Counted from the stretch's first letter, positions 27,137 to 36,240 are shown. The stretch is DNA of 64,000 nucleotides from an uncultured Pelagibacteraceae bacterium (GCA_902594405.1 CACJMB010000002.1:124001-188000), one strand, 5' to 3'. The notes: generated by a model not told the origin, from the letters alone. Numbers and translations are program-made.

Positions 27137-28303
27137 CTAACTAGCTCTTTGAATGTTTGTGTCTATCGGTTTTATATTTGGAATTACTTCTTCTGTAAAT
27201 AATTTGATGCTTCTCATACAATCTTCGTGTTTAATACCTGGAAAGTTAGACCAGACTTGTAAATTTTGAAGATTTAATTCCTGTTGAAGTTCCTTTATTT
27301 TTTCAATTACAAACTCAGGTGTTCCAAACAATAGATTTCTTTTATGAAGAAATTCATAATTTAATAAATCTAGTTTATTTTTTGTCTCTGGTAATTTTTC
27401 ATCTGGATCCATATGATTTCCCAATCCTCTCCAATGACAAACCCATCTCATATAATTTACAATATGTTCTCCAGCCATTTTTTCAGCCTCTTCCATAGTT
27501 TCTGCAACAAACATATCTCTAACCAAACTAATACCTTCCCCTAGTGGTACATCTCTATTTTCAGCTTTGGATTTTGCATCTTTATAAATTTCAAATCTTT
27601 TTTTCAAAGCTTTTACAGTTGGGATCCACATAATTGTATTAAGCCCATTTTCTGCTGCCCACTGAATTGATCTTTCTCCATCAACTACTTGAGAAATTGG
27701 TGGAAAAGGTTTTTGATAAGGTTTTGGTAATACAGATATTTGTTTTAATTCATTTGTTTTTAAATCGACAACATTTTCTTTTGGAGGACTCATGTCGTGT
27801 TGCCAAATAAAATTAGGAGATGGGTAGGTATAAAATTCTCCTTGATGAGAAAAGAAGTCTTCAGACCATGCTTTTTTCATTATGTCTAATGTTTCTGAAA
27901 ATAGTCTAAAATTTTTTGCTTGGTCTTTTAAGTCAGCTTCTTTATTCATGTTGATTGCTTCTCTTCCATAAACTCCTCTTCCAATACCTACTTCAACTCT
28001 TCCTTTTGACATTTGGTCAAGGGTAGCAATATCTTCTGCAAGTCTTATAGGATTATGAAATGTAATTACGTTACAAGCCTGCCCTAAACGAATATTTTTA
28101 GTTCTTGCAGCAGCATCAGTGCACATCATTAGTGGATTGGTGCACGACTCCATTCCTTCATGATTAAAATGATGTTCGGTATACCAAATAGAATTCCAAT
28201 TATTTTGATCACAATATTCAGTGATCTCTCTAGCTTCATCTAAAAGTTGGGTATAAGGTTTTTTATCCCAATTAGTAGTGTTACAAAAATATCCAAAGTT
28301 CAT
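27137..28303 (-). CDS. Luciferase-like (LLM class) flavin-dependent monooxygenase
   Basis: 388-residue protein of the bacterial luciferase-like family, which uses reduced FMN and oxygen for Baeyer-Villiger, hydroxylation or C-N/C-S cleavage reactions. Recognisable parts are NWNSIWYTEHHF, MCTDAAARTKNIRLGQACNV, the DQMSKGRVEVGIGRG segment and the WIPTVKALKKRFEIY region. I chose the ATG at 28303 because a perfect AGGAGG lies five bases upstream; a longer frame to 28345 adds 14 residues. It leads a four-gene operon with DUF1185, hydrolase and aldehyde dehydrogenase. No flavin reductase gene is nearby. Confidence 0.9.
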   Translation of the reverse strand: MNFGYFCNTTNWDKKPYTQLLDEAREITEYCDQNNWNSIWYTEHHFNHEGMESCTNPLMMCTDAAARTKNIRLGQACNVITFHNPIRLAEDIATLDQMSKGRVEVGIGRGVYGREAINMNKEADLKDQAKNFRLFSETLDIMKKAWSEDFFSHQGEFYTYPSPNFIWQHDMSPPKENVVDLKTNELKQISVLPKPYQKPFPPISQVVDGERSIQWAAENGLNTIMWIPTVKALKKRFEIYKDAKSKAENRDVPLGEGISLVRDMFVAETMEEAEKMAGEHIVNYMRWVCHWRGLGNHMDPDEKLPETKNKLDLLNYEFLHKRNLLFGTPEFVIEKIKELQQELNLQNLQVWSNFPGIKHEDCMRSIKLFTEEVIPNIKPIDTNIQRAS

Positions 28304-28408
28304 AAAGCCTCCTTTAAAAATTAATTTAAAGACGACCGATCCCACTTTCGTAAATTTTTGAATTTAACGACGAGTTATGTATCGCTTTATATTTAAACCT
28401 TATTATTA
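28304..28408 (-). promoter_or_regulatory. Intergenic region upstream of the monooxygenase operon
   Basis: A 105-bp gap upstream of the LLM gene holds its ribosome site (AGGAGG) and a block around 28331-28382 that is noticeably richer in C and G than other gaps here, with GACGA occurring twice (at 28332 and 28368). I found no confident -35/-10 pair. It is the likeliest location for the operon promoter and any operator. Confidence 0.3.
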
Positions 28409-29377
28409 CTAACGTTGATATTCAATAAATTTCTTTAAGGATTTGTTAAGAAATTTCTCATAAATTGGACCATTATTTTTGAATTTGCTTCCATTTAAAA
28501 ATGATTGGTTCATTTTGAAATCATAGGACGGTTCAAAGAAAAAAGGAACAGAGAGTCTCTTACTTTTATTCCACAAAACTCTGTGATTAGTTGCTTTAAA
28601 TTTTCCTTTGCTTAGAAACTCCAAAGCTCTACCAGTGTTTACCACTAAAGCTTTTTTGTTAAACGGTACATCATACCATTTTTTGTTTTTTCTATTTTGT
28701 ACCTGCAATCCACCTTTTCTATCTTGATAGAGGACTGTGAATATACCACTATCAACATGTGTTTCACATCCAAGAGCAACCCCGTCTTGTTTAGATATTT
28801 CTATTGGTTTTGTTTGATTGGGATAATAATTAAATCTTAATGTACTTAATGTTTTTAATCTTGAAAAAGCTGCACTAGAAATATTGGGGTTTTTTTTATT
28901 AAGTTTTATTACACTTTTAAATAAAGTTTCACTCAATCTATAAATATTATCAAAATATTTATTTAAAATATTTATTGAGTTTTTATTAAAACACAGACCT
29001 AGATTAAGAAATTCTATGTATTGATTATTTAAATTTGCTGAATATTTTTTTGTGACCTTCAAATCACCTATATCTAAACCTTCTTTTCCATTAACATCAT
29101 TAGGAAAATATCCTCTATATAGATTTTTATTTTTTTTATTCCATTTTTTAGGTGATAATTTTCTTTTCTTACTGTCTGGTAAATTAAAAAATTTGTTGCC
29201 AACCTCACATGTTTTTTTAATTTCTTTTAGATTAATTCCATGACCGATAATTTGAAAGAAGCCAACATTGTTACAAGCTTTTTCAATTTCTTTAATTGTT
29301 TTAAAAGCATTTTGAGTTTCAAAATTATTTTTAATTAGCGATGATATATTAATTGTTGGTATATAGTTTTTGTTCAT
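28409..29377 (-). CDS. Isopenicillin-N-synthase-like Fe(II)/2-oxoglutarate oxygenase
   Basis: 322-residue member of the IPNS/gibberellin-oxidase-type family. The N-terminal domain has the NNVGFFQIIGHGI motif. The beta-helix holds His207-x-Asp209 in ETHVDSGIFTVLYQ and distal His265 in TNHRV, with the 2-oxoglutarate-binding Arg-x-Ser in KRLSVPFFFEP. It overlaps the EamA gene upstream by 4 bp. Bacterial relatives act on varied small molecules, and the substrate is unknown. Basic residues are unusually abundant. Confidence 0.87.
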   Translation of the reverse strand: MNKNYIPTINISSLIKNNFETQNAFKTIKEIEKACNNVGFFQIIGHGINLKEIKKTCEVGNKFFNLPDSKKRKLSPKKWNKKNKNLYRGYFPNDVNGKEGLDIGDLKVTKKYSANLNNQYIEFLNLGLCFNKNSINILNKYFDNIYRLSETLFKSVIKLNKKNPNISSAAFSRLKTLSTLRFNYYPNQTKPIEISKQDGVALGCETHVDSGIFTVLYQDRKGGLQVQNRKNKKWYDVPFNKKALVVNTGRALEFLSKGKFKATNHRVLWNKSKRLSVPFFFEPSYDFKMNQSFLNGSKFKNNGPIYEKFLNKSLKKFIEYQR

Positions 29378-30327
29378 CTTCTTACTGGAGTTTCTGTTGC
29401 AATATATTGATCTCTAACTCTTTCTCTAAGGTAAATATAAATCCCAGCTGCTATTATACAGGCAACTCCGATAAAGGTTCTGGCTGATGGTATTTCGTTA
29501 AATAAAAAATAACCAGGAATCATAGACATTATAATTAAAGAATATTCAAACAATGAAACAACTGATGGTGAAGCAACAATGTAAGCCGAAAATATACAAA
29601 GAAAAGCAATCGATGCAGCAACACCAAAAAATAAGATAAATTTCCATGTGTATTCAATATTTGAAAACCATTCTCTAAAAATAAATTGAGTAGTGGGGTC
29701 AAAATTAGGATTGTTCAATTGACCATTTCCCATGAATAAAAAGATTATACCGCAAAGGATTAATGCAATTAGATAGAAATAAAAAAGTTGCGTGTTTACG
29801 TCATCTTTGTCAGATGTATATTTAGTTATTGTCATTGAAGCTGCATAAAAAAATGCGCATAAGACTGGTAATAAACTTTTGTACTCAAAATCAGAAAAGT
29901 TTGGATCTAATACAATGAATACGCCAATAAAACCAAATACAATTGCAGACCATCTTCTAATACCAATAAATTCCTTCAAAAAAAATTTTGCAAAAATTGA
30001 TACAAAAAATGGACATGAAAAAAATAAAGCATTTGCAGTAGCTAATGGCATATAGGTTAAAGAAATGAAGAATGCAGAAAAAGCCAAAAAATGAAGAATA
30101 ACCCTGACAAGTGTTAAAAAAGGATAATAAGTTTTTAATGAAACTTTTTGGCCTCTGAATTTGATGTATCCAAAAAGTAAAATTGCTGCAACAAAATACC
30201 TTCCAAAAAAAATCTCATAAAGTGCAGCTTTTTCAAAAATAAATTTAATTAAAGAATCCTGCATTGCAAACAAAGTCATTGCAGCAATAATTAAAAGAAT
30301 TCCTTTTGAGTTATTGTCAGTGCTCAT
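29374..30327 (-). CDS. EamA/DMT-family transporter
   Basis: 317-residue permease with about ten membrane helices in two EamA repeats (AAMTLFAMQDSLIKFIFEKA; YMPLATANALFFSCPFF). It overlaps the IPNS-like oxygenase gene by 4 bp, so the two are probably co-translated. Likely an exporter of a small metabolite; substrate unknown. Confidence 0.86.
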   Translation of the reverse strand: MSTDNNSKGILLIIAAMTLFAMQDSLIKFIFEKAALYEIFFGRYFVAAILLFGYIKFRGQKVSLKTYYPFLTLVRVILHFLAFSAFFISLTYMPLATANALFFSCPFFVSIFAKFFLKEFIGIRRWSAIVFGFIGVFIVLDPNFSDFEYKSLLPVLCAFFYAASMTITKYTSDKDDVNTQLFYFYLIALILCGIIFLFMGNGQLNNPNFDPTTQFIFREWFSNIEYTWKFILFFGVAASIAFLCIFSAYIVASPSVVSLFEYSLIIMSMIPGYFLFNEIPSARTFIGVACIIAAGIYIYLRERVRDQYIATETPVRR

Positions 30328-30367
30328 TATGCACCTATATCAAAAAAAAAATCTTTCGAATATTTAA

Positions 30368-30829
30368 TTATTTCTTCAATTTAGAAGTGAATAGAAGACC
30401 TTCAGTTGAAAATTTTGATTTGTTTTGTTCAATAAAGTCTTTCATTATTTTTATTTTTTCTTCCTCAAATTCTGTGACTTTCCTTTTGCTTAAATCTATA
30501 TACAGCGATATCCATTCCATAGATGCAGAAAGTTTGTTAGTTTTTTGAGAAATCATCTCCATTTTTAAATGTAATCTTTTTTTATCATGATCAAAATAAG
30601 TGAGATTAACATTAACCATCTCACCTTCTTTAACTTCATTTAAATATTTAGTATTTGTTTCAACAACCATAGTACTTCTATTAAGATCTTTTGCTGCAGT
30701 TCCTCCCATTTTAAATTTTTCAAGCGCAACTTCCCATGCTTGATCAAAAACAAGCACATAATAAGCCATGTTCATATGGTTGTTGTAATCAACCCATTCT
30801 TTTTTGACTTCGAAAATTTTTAATAACAC
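30368..30829 (-). CDS. Hotdog-fold acyl-CoA thioesterase
   Basis: 153-residue protein of the 4-hydroxybenzoyl-CoA thioesterase type. The N-terminal motif EWVDYNNHMNMAYYVLVFDQAW contains the Asp/Asn-His active-site region, and the remainder has hotdog-fold strand pattern. It starts from GTG one base after the stop of the ProV-like gene, so it is in its operon. The pairing with a betaine-type ATPase recalls betainyl-CoA thioesterases of carnitine catabolism, which is inference. Confidence 0.8.
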   Translation of the reverse strand: MLLKIFEVKKEWVDYNNHMNMAYYVLVFDQAWEVALEKFKMGGTAAKDLNRSTMVVETNTKYLNEVKEGEMVNVNLTYFDHDKKRLHLKMEMISQKTNKLSASMEWISLYIDLSKRKVTEFEEEKIKIMKDFIEQNKSKFSTEGLLFTSKLKK

Positions 30830-30830
30830 T

Positions 30831-31856
30831 TTATGATCTTGTTAATGAAGACTGTAATTCTTGGTTTGAAATGTATCCCTTTACATTTCCACTTTTATCA
30901 ACCACTTCACAATTTGAATCAGAACATACAATTTTTGGCAAAAAATCCTCTATAAATTCATCTTCATTTACTTTTATTAAGTTTGATTTATCTATGTCAT
31001 TAGCTTGATCAGCAGTTTTCATAATAATTTTCGCCTTGATAACTTTTGCTCTGTTCACATCTTTTACAAAAGCTTTTACATAATCATCAGCAGGGTTCAT
31101 AATAATTTCCTCGGGAGTTCCTACTTGAACTAATTTTCCAGAGTTTAGTATCCCGATATGATCACCTAATCTTAATGATTCATCTAGATCGTGAGTAATA
31201 AATACAATTGTTTTTTTTAGTTCTGCTTGAAGATCAATTAATTGTTTCTGCATATCACTTCTAATCAGAGGATCTAGAGCGCTGAAAGCTTCATCCATTA
31301 ACATAATATCTGTATCAGTAGCTAATGCTCTTGCTAAACCAACACGTTGCTGCATTCCTCCCGATAATTGAGCAGGGTATTGATTTTCAAAACCAGTAAG
31401 ACCAACTGCATCAATTTTTTCCATTGAGATTTTATTTCTTTCATCTTCACCTTTCCCTTGCATTTCTAATCCGTAACCAACATTTTGAATTACTGTTTTA
31501 TGCGGGAATAAACCAAATCTTTGAAACACCATGCTCATTTTATGTCTTCTAAATTCAATAAGCTTCTCTTTATCAAGTGACATTACATTCGTGCCCTCAA
31601 CTAAAATTTCGCCATCAGTTGGATCGATTAGTCTATTTAAATGTCTTATTAGTGTTGACTTCCCTGATCCCGATAAACCCATGCAAACAAAGGTTTCTCC
31701 TTCTTCAATTTTAAGCGAAACATTATCTAATCCAACGGTATGACCAGTTTGCTCTAAAATTTCATCTTTTGTTGCACCATCTTTTACCATTGGCAGTACA
31801 GAGGAAGGGTTATTTCCAAAAATTTTGTAAACGTTGTTGATCTCAATTTTTGACAT
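30831..31856 (-). CDS. Quaternary-amine/glycine betaine-type ABC transporter ATP-binding protein (ProV-like)
   Basis: 341-residue ATPase of the ProV/OpuAA family. Walker A is GLSGSGKSTLIRHLNRL, signature LSGGMQQRVGLARAL, and Walker B LMDEAFSALDP with Ala in place of Pro, which is diagnostic for this family. The C-terminal 90 residues resemble a reduced CBS-type regulatory region (CEVVDKSGNVKGYISNQEL). No ProW or ProX gene is beside it, so it is an orphan here; partners must lie elsewhere or a different permease is used. Confidence 0.88.
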   Translation of the reverse strand: MSKIEINNVYKIFGNNPSSVLPMVKDGATKDEILEQTGHTVGLDNVSLKIEEGETFVCMGLSGSGKSTLIRHLNRLIDPTDGEILVEGTNVMSLDKEKLIEFRRHKMSMVFQRFGLFPHKTVIQNVGYGLEMQGKGEDERNKISMEKIDAVGLTGFENQYPAQLSGGMQQRVGLARALATDTDIMLMDEAFSALDPLIRSDMQKQLIDLQAELKKTIVFITHDLDESLRLGDHIGILNSGKLVQVGTPEEIIMNPADDYVKAFVKDVNRAKVIKAKIIMKTADQANDIDKSNLIKVNEDEFIEDFLPKIVCSDSNCEVVDKSGNVKGYISNQELQSSLTRS

Positions 31857-31900
31857 GATGTAATGTTCTAACAGTTACAATCATCATATGTAAAACAAAT

Positions 31901-31906
31901 ATTATA
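31901..31906 (-). promoter_or_regulatory. Candidate -10 element for the ProV-like operon
   Basis: On the minus strand the bases read TATAAT, about 45 bp upstream of the ProV-like start. The 17-bp-upstream position has no good -35 match, so this is a weak call supported mainly by the perfect -10 and by the location in a divergent gene gap. Confidence 0.3.
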
Positions 31907-31981
31907 CAACTTACAATTGTTTTAAGAAATAACGGTTGTATTTATTTGCTTTTACTTATTTTTTAAATAAGAATTTTATTT

Positions 31982-32713
31982 ATGGCGCAAACAGATAAAG
32001 ATGTGCGACTAGAGTTGTCCGCTCTCTATAGAATTTTACATATGTACGGTATGACTGATCTTGCAAATCAATGTGCAGGCGCAAGATCTGCTGAGGATAA
32101 AAATTGTTCTTTTGTTCATCCATACGGAATGTTTTATGAAGAAATTACCGCTTCATCTTTAGTTAAAATTGATCAAAACGGAAAAAAATTAGACTCAGAT
32201 GGACCTTGGTTAAATGATGGATGCATTAACCTTGCTCAATGGATTTTTAATAAAAGAGACGATGTAAATTTTTATGTTCACGGACATGCCAACGATGTGA
32301 TGGCAGTTGGTGGCACTAAAGAGGGTTTAATGTATCTCTCACAGGCTGCAGTTTATTTAAATCATCTTGTTGGATATATTGATTATGAATTTGTTGAGGA
32401 CAAAGAATTTGGAAGCAAATTTGAAAACCTAATTGGCAAACACGATATTTTGATTACTAGAAATCATGGATATTACACTGTAGGAAAAACTGCAGCAGAA
32501 GCATTTTTCAGAGCTTATTATCTGGAGCAAGCATGTTCAGTTCAGGTAAAAAATCTTGCTATGGGTTTAAATAAACATGAAATAGATAAACAAAAAGCTG
32601 CATATTTCTGGGAAAACATGAGTGACTCTGATGATTATAATTATGATGGAAAAACAGAGTGGGCTGCTTTATTAAGAAAACTGGAGAGAGAACATTCAAA
32701 TTATAAAAATTAA
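31982..32713 (+). CDS. Class II aldolase/adducin-family protein
   Basis: 243-residue protein of the class II aldolase/adducin family, zinc enzymes that retro-aldol cleave or epimerise hydroxylated substrates. Metal ligands are visible as YVHGHAND (His-x-His) and a third His in TRNHGYYTVG; the N-terminal HPYGMFYEEITASSLVKID block is typical. The stop overlaps the ATG of the following dioxygenase by one base, so the two are probably functionally linked. Substrate unknown. Confidence 0.85.
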   Translation: MAQTDKDVRLELSALYRILHMYGMTDLANQCAGARSAEDKNCSFVHPYGMFYEEITASSLVKIDQNGKKLDSDGPWLNDGCINLAQWIFNKRDDVNFYVHGHANDVMAVGGTKEGLMYLSQAAVYLNHLVGYIDYEFVEDKEFGSKFENLIGKHDILITRNHGYYTVGKTAAEAFFRAYYLEQACSVQVKNLAMGLNKHEIDKQKAAYFWENMSDSDDYNYDGKTEWAALLRKLEREHSNYKN

Positions 32714-33864
32714 TGGAACAAAATTTTACAATTAAAAATATAACTAAAAATTCTACAAATTTAGAAGTTGACTGGAGTGATGGAAAAAAAAGTAAATTTA
32801 ATTATTTATGGCTGAGAGACAATTGTCCAACTGCACACGATAAAGACTCACGTCATAGAATGTTTAATATTTTAAAAGTATCAAACAATATTAATCCAAA
32901 GAAATTTGCTGTAAATAATGAAGGTAAGCTTGAAATTGAATGGAGTGAAGGTGACCATATAAGTTATTATGACCAAAATTGGCTAAGGGAAAACTGCTAT
33001 ACAATAAAAAATAATTTAAAATATAAATCTCCTTATCAACTTTGGGATAACTCTTTACAAAATGACTTGAAGTCAATCGAGATTGAGCATGATGAAATTA
33101 TGAGTTCAGATGAAGGACTTATCAGATGGTTAGAGCTTTTACATCATACTGGAATTGCTATAGTAAAAAATGCTCCAACTGAAAATAATTCTGGCTTTAA
33201 AATTTTAAATAGAATTAGCCATACTAGAGAAACTTTTTTTAAAACACCATTTGAAGTAATTAACATTCCTAAACCAAATAATTCAGCTTACACAGCACAT
33301 GCTTTAAGAAATCATATGGATTTACCATGGTTTGAAACACCACCTGGATATCAATTTCTTCATTGTTTAGTAAATTCTGCAACCGGAGGAGACTCGTCCG
33401 CCGTAGATGGCTTTGCAGTAGCGGATTATTTGAGAAAAAATGAGAAAGAAATATTTGATACGCTAGTAAACGTTCACTTAAAATTTAGAGACATGGATTA
33501 TACACAAGAGTCTGTAAGAAGTTATTACGCACCCGCGATATCTCTAACAAAAGATAACGATTACCATGATATAAGGTTTAGTGTAGCAACCATGGATGCT
33601 TTAGACTGTCATCCTGATTTGATGGATAAAGTTTATAAAGCTCATCACCGATTTGGAAATTTGCTTCATGACGATCGATTCCAGATTAAATTTAGATTAG
33701 GACCAGGTGATATTTTTTCTTTTAACAATAGACGATTATTACACGGTAGAACTGAATATGATCCAAACTCAGGTCATAGACATTTACAAGGTTATTACAT
33801 GGATCGAGACGAAATTATTGGAAGACTAAGATATTTAAAAAATTCGGTTAACTCCAACCAGTAA
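32713..33864 (+). CDS. Gamma-butyrobetaine dioxygenase-like Fe(II)/2-oxoglutarate oxygenase
   Basis: 383-residue TauD-fold oxygenase with the two-domain layout of gamma-butyrobetaine and trimethyllysine hydroxylases. The N-terminal DUF971-like domain (WSDGKKSKFNYLWLRDNCPT, residues about 20-100) is followed by the catalytic domain with His201-x-Asp203 in NHMDLPW and distal His344 in RLLHGRTEYD. Co-translated with the class II aldolase and beside an aldehyde dehydrogenase and a betaine-type ATPase. Hydroxylation of a trimethylammonium compound is plausible; exact substrate is inference. Confidence 0.85.
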   Translation: MEQNFTIKNITKNSTNLEVDWSDGKKSKFNYLWLRDNCPTAHDKDSRHRMFNILKVSNNINPKKFAVNNEGKLEIEWSEGDHISYYDQNWLRENCYTIKNNLKYKSPYQLWDNSLQNDLKSIEIEHDEIMSSDEGLIRWLELLHHTGIAIVKNAPTENNSGFKILNRISHTRETFFKTPFEVINIPKPNNSAYTAHALRNHMDLPWFETPPGYQFLHCLVNSATGGDSSAVDGFAVADYLRKNEKEIFDTLVNVHLKFRDMDYTQESVRSYYAPAISLTKDNDYHDIRFSVATMDALDCHPDLMDKVYKAHHRFGNLLHDDRFQIKFRLGPGDIFSFNNRRLLHGRTEYDPNSGHRHLQGYYMDRDEIIGRLRYLKNSVNSNQ

Positions 33865-35278
33865 CATTTTTTACTTCAAGATATTCCTCAAGGCCCCAAA
33901 CACCTCCTTCTCTCCCATTACCTGATTGTCTGTAACCACCAAATGGAGTTCCGGCATCAGCTCCATTGCCATTAATATAAACACAGCCTGATCTTAATTT
34001 TTTTGCAACTCTGTGTGCTTTTTCTCTATCTTCAGTTTGCAAATAATTTCCAAGACCATAAGAAGTATCATTTACAATATTGACTGCCTCATCTTCAGTT
34101 TCAAATGGAATTATAGATAATACAGGTCCAAAAATTTCTTCTTTAGCAATTCTCATTTCATTAGTTACATCTGTAAAGATAGTTGGTTTGATAAAGTATC
34201 CTTTGTTCAAACCATTTGGTAGCTCAGGTCCACCTGCTGCAAGAGTTGCGCCTTCAGAAATTCCACTTTCAATAAGATTTATAATTTTATCATATTGAAT
34301 TTTAGAAATTACTGGTCCTATATGGTCTCCTTTTTTTGAAGCTTGATCTACTTTAATTTTGTTTGCTTCATCTACAGCTTCTTTAACAGCTCTTTCGTAA
34401 ATTGATTTTTCAACAAGCATCCTTGTTGGTGCATCACAAGATTGACCGGAATTGCTCATTACATTTCGAATGCCATCTCTTACTGCATCTTTATAACTAT
34501 CAGCAAAAACAATGTTTCCGCCTTTTCCACCTAATTCAAGACAAACTCTTTTGATTGTTTCAGCGGCATTTTTTGAAATTAATTTTCCTGCTCGTGTTGA
34601 GCCTGTAAAAGAAACCATATCAATATCAGGATGGCTTGAAATGTGGGTTCCCACTCCTGCGCCGTCTCCATTTACCAAATTAAATACACCTTTTGGAAAA
34701 CCTACTTCATCAATCATTTCTGCAAATAGCATTCCAGAAATAGGAGCAATTTCAGATGGTTTTAAAATCATTGTACATCCAGTTGCGAATGCGGGGACAA
34801 CCTTCAAAGCAATTTGATTAATTGGCCAATTCCACGGTGTGATTAATCCACAAACTCCAATTGGCTCATAATAGATATGATTATCTGATTTATTATCAAA
34901 GTGTTCATCAAATTTAAAATTTTTTAATCTTAAAATAAAATCATCTAAATGATCTTTCCCTGAAGCTGTTTGAACATCTGTTGCCCAATCTATTGGCGCA
35001 CCCATTTCAAGAGAAATAGCCTCAGCCATTTCATTAAATCTTTTTTTATAAACTGATGATAACTTTTCAAGTAATCCGAGTCTTTCTTCTTTGCTAGTTT
35101 CTTTCCAAGTATCAAAGGCATTTTTTGCTGATTTAACAGCTAAATCTGTATCCTCTTTTGAACCTAGAGAAATAACAGCAAACGGGTCTTCATTGCATGG
35201 ATTAATTACGTCAAAATCATTTTTTTTAATTGGATCAACCCACTTACCATTTATGTAAAATTTTCTTTTATCTAACAT
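33848..35278 (-). CDS. Aldehyde dehydrogenase
   Basis: 476-residue aldehyde dehydrogenase with TPWNWPINQIALKVVPA, catalytic Glu in LELGGKGG and catalytic Cys in SGQSCDAPTR. It is convergent with the dioxygenase gene and their 3' ends overlap by 17 bp. It is clearly paralogous to the 48312 gene (shared N terminus MLDKKNFYINGxWV, shared GQSCxAPTRMLVEKS). Candidate substrates are aminoaldehydes or trimethylaminobutyraldehyde; none is proven. Confidence 0.9.
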   Translation of the reverse strand: MLDKRKFYINGKWVDPIKKNDFDVINPCNEDPFAVISLGSKEDTDLAVKSAKNAFDTWKETSKEERLGLLEKLSSVYKKRFNEMAEAISLEMGAPIDWATDVQTASGKDHLDDFILRLKNFKFDEHFDNKSDNHIYYEPIGVCGLITPWNWPINQIALKVVPAFATGCTMILKPSEIAPISGMLFAEMIDEVGFPKGVFNLVNGDGAGVGTHISSHPDIDMVSFTGSTRAGKLISKNAAETIKRVCLELGGKGGNIVFADSYKDAVRDGIRNVMSNSGQSCDAPTRMLVEKSIYERAVKEAVDEANKIKVDQASKKGDHIGPVISKIQYDKIINLIESGISEGATLAAGGPELPNGLNKGYFIKPTIFTDVTNEMRIAKEEIFGPVLSIIPFETEDEAVNIVNDTSYGLGNYLQTEDREKAHRVAKKLRSGCVYINGNGADAGTPFGGYRQSGNGREGGVWGLEEYLEVKNVTGWS

Positions 35279-35298
35279 TTTTTATCTTAACACATTAA

Positions 35299-36240
35299 TT
35301 AAATTTCATATCCTTTTTCCTCAGGTTCATTATCAACCAACTCATCAGGAAAACCATTAGCTCTAAAATTAATATTATTTAAATCCTCCATCCTTTTCAC
35401 AATCATTGATGACCAAGCTCTGGAACCATATTTTTTTTGACCATCTTTAAAAATTTCAACTATTTGTGGAGAAATTTCTAAAGGAGCGTTCAGTTTTTTT
35501 GCAAGATTGTCAAATAGACTTGTGTCCTTTAAAACCAAATCCATTGTAAAATTTATATTATAAGATCCATTTAATATAACCTGACTTTCAGTTTCATGCA
35601 CAAATGAATTACCAGAGGAAATAGCAATTCCTTTATAAGTTTTTGCTAAATCTAAATTAGATTTTTTTGCTACAGTCCAAGCCTCACCTAATGCAACTAA
35701 ATGTGCAGATGCTAGATAATTTGTAATTACTTTTAATACACTTGCTGTACCAAGCTCACCAGTATGCAATATTTTTCTCCCCATAACAGTTAATGCAGGT
35801 AAAATTTTTTCAAATGCTTTTCTTTCTCCACCCACGAATATAGCAATATTACCTGTTGCAGCTCTATGACATCCACCACTCACAGGTCCATCCAAAGGGA
35901 TAGCTTTTTTTTCTATTACTTTTTTTCCAAGTCTTTTTACTTCATTTTCGTCTGTGGTACTCATTTCTAGCCAAATTTTGTTTTCTGATAAACCATTTAG
36001 AATTCCATCTTCACTTTCCATAACTTCTGCAGAAACCTCAGGAGAAGGAAGAGAGGTAATGATTAAATCGGATTGTTCAGCTAATTCTTTTGGAGACTTT
36101 GCAATTTTAGCACCTAAGTCTTTCAAAGAATTTGTTATAGTTTCATCTAAATCTCTTACTGTAAGATCAAAGTTATTTCTTAATAAACTTCCCGCAAGTT
36201 TTCCTCCAACATTACCTAAACCAATAAATCCTATTTTCAT
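35299..36240 (-). CDS. 3-hydroxyisobutyrate dehydrogenase-family oxidoreductase
   Basis: 313-residue beta-hydroxyacid dehydrogenase. The N-terminal Rossmann motif is GFIGLGNVGGKLAGSLL, the substrate-binding motif DGPVSGGCHRAATG, and the catalytic Lys lies in KVITNYLASAH. It overlaps the EamA gene by 4 bp and precedes the aldehyde dehydrogenase by 20 bp on the same strand. Family substrates include 3-hydroxyisobutyrate, tartronate semialdehyde and 4-hydroxybutyrate. Confidence 0.88.
   Translation of the reverse strand: MKIGFIGLGNVGGKLAGSLLRNNFDLTVRDLDETITNSLKDLGAKIAKSPKELAEQSDLIITSLPSPEVSAEVMESEDGILNGLSENKIWLEMSTTDENEVKRLGKKVIEKKAIPLDGPVSGGCHRAATGNIAIFVGGERKAFEKILPALTVMGRKILHTGELGTASVLKVITNYLASAHLVALGEAWTVAKKSNLDLAKTYKGIAISSGNSFVHETESQVILNGSYNINFTMDLVLKDTSLFDNLAKKLNAPLEISPQIVEIFKDGQKKYGSRAWSSMIVKRMEDLNNINFRANGFPDELVDNEPEEKGYEI

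Noticed and set aside
34080..34817. Open frames opposite the aldehyde dehydrogenase at 33848-35278.
   Set aside because: They are shadows of a strongly supported enzyme gene and show no domain, start signal or operon context.
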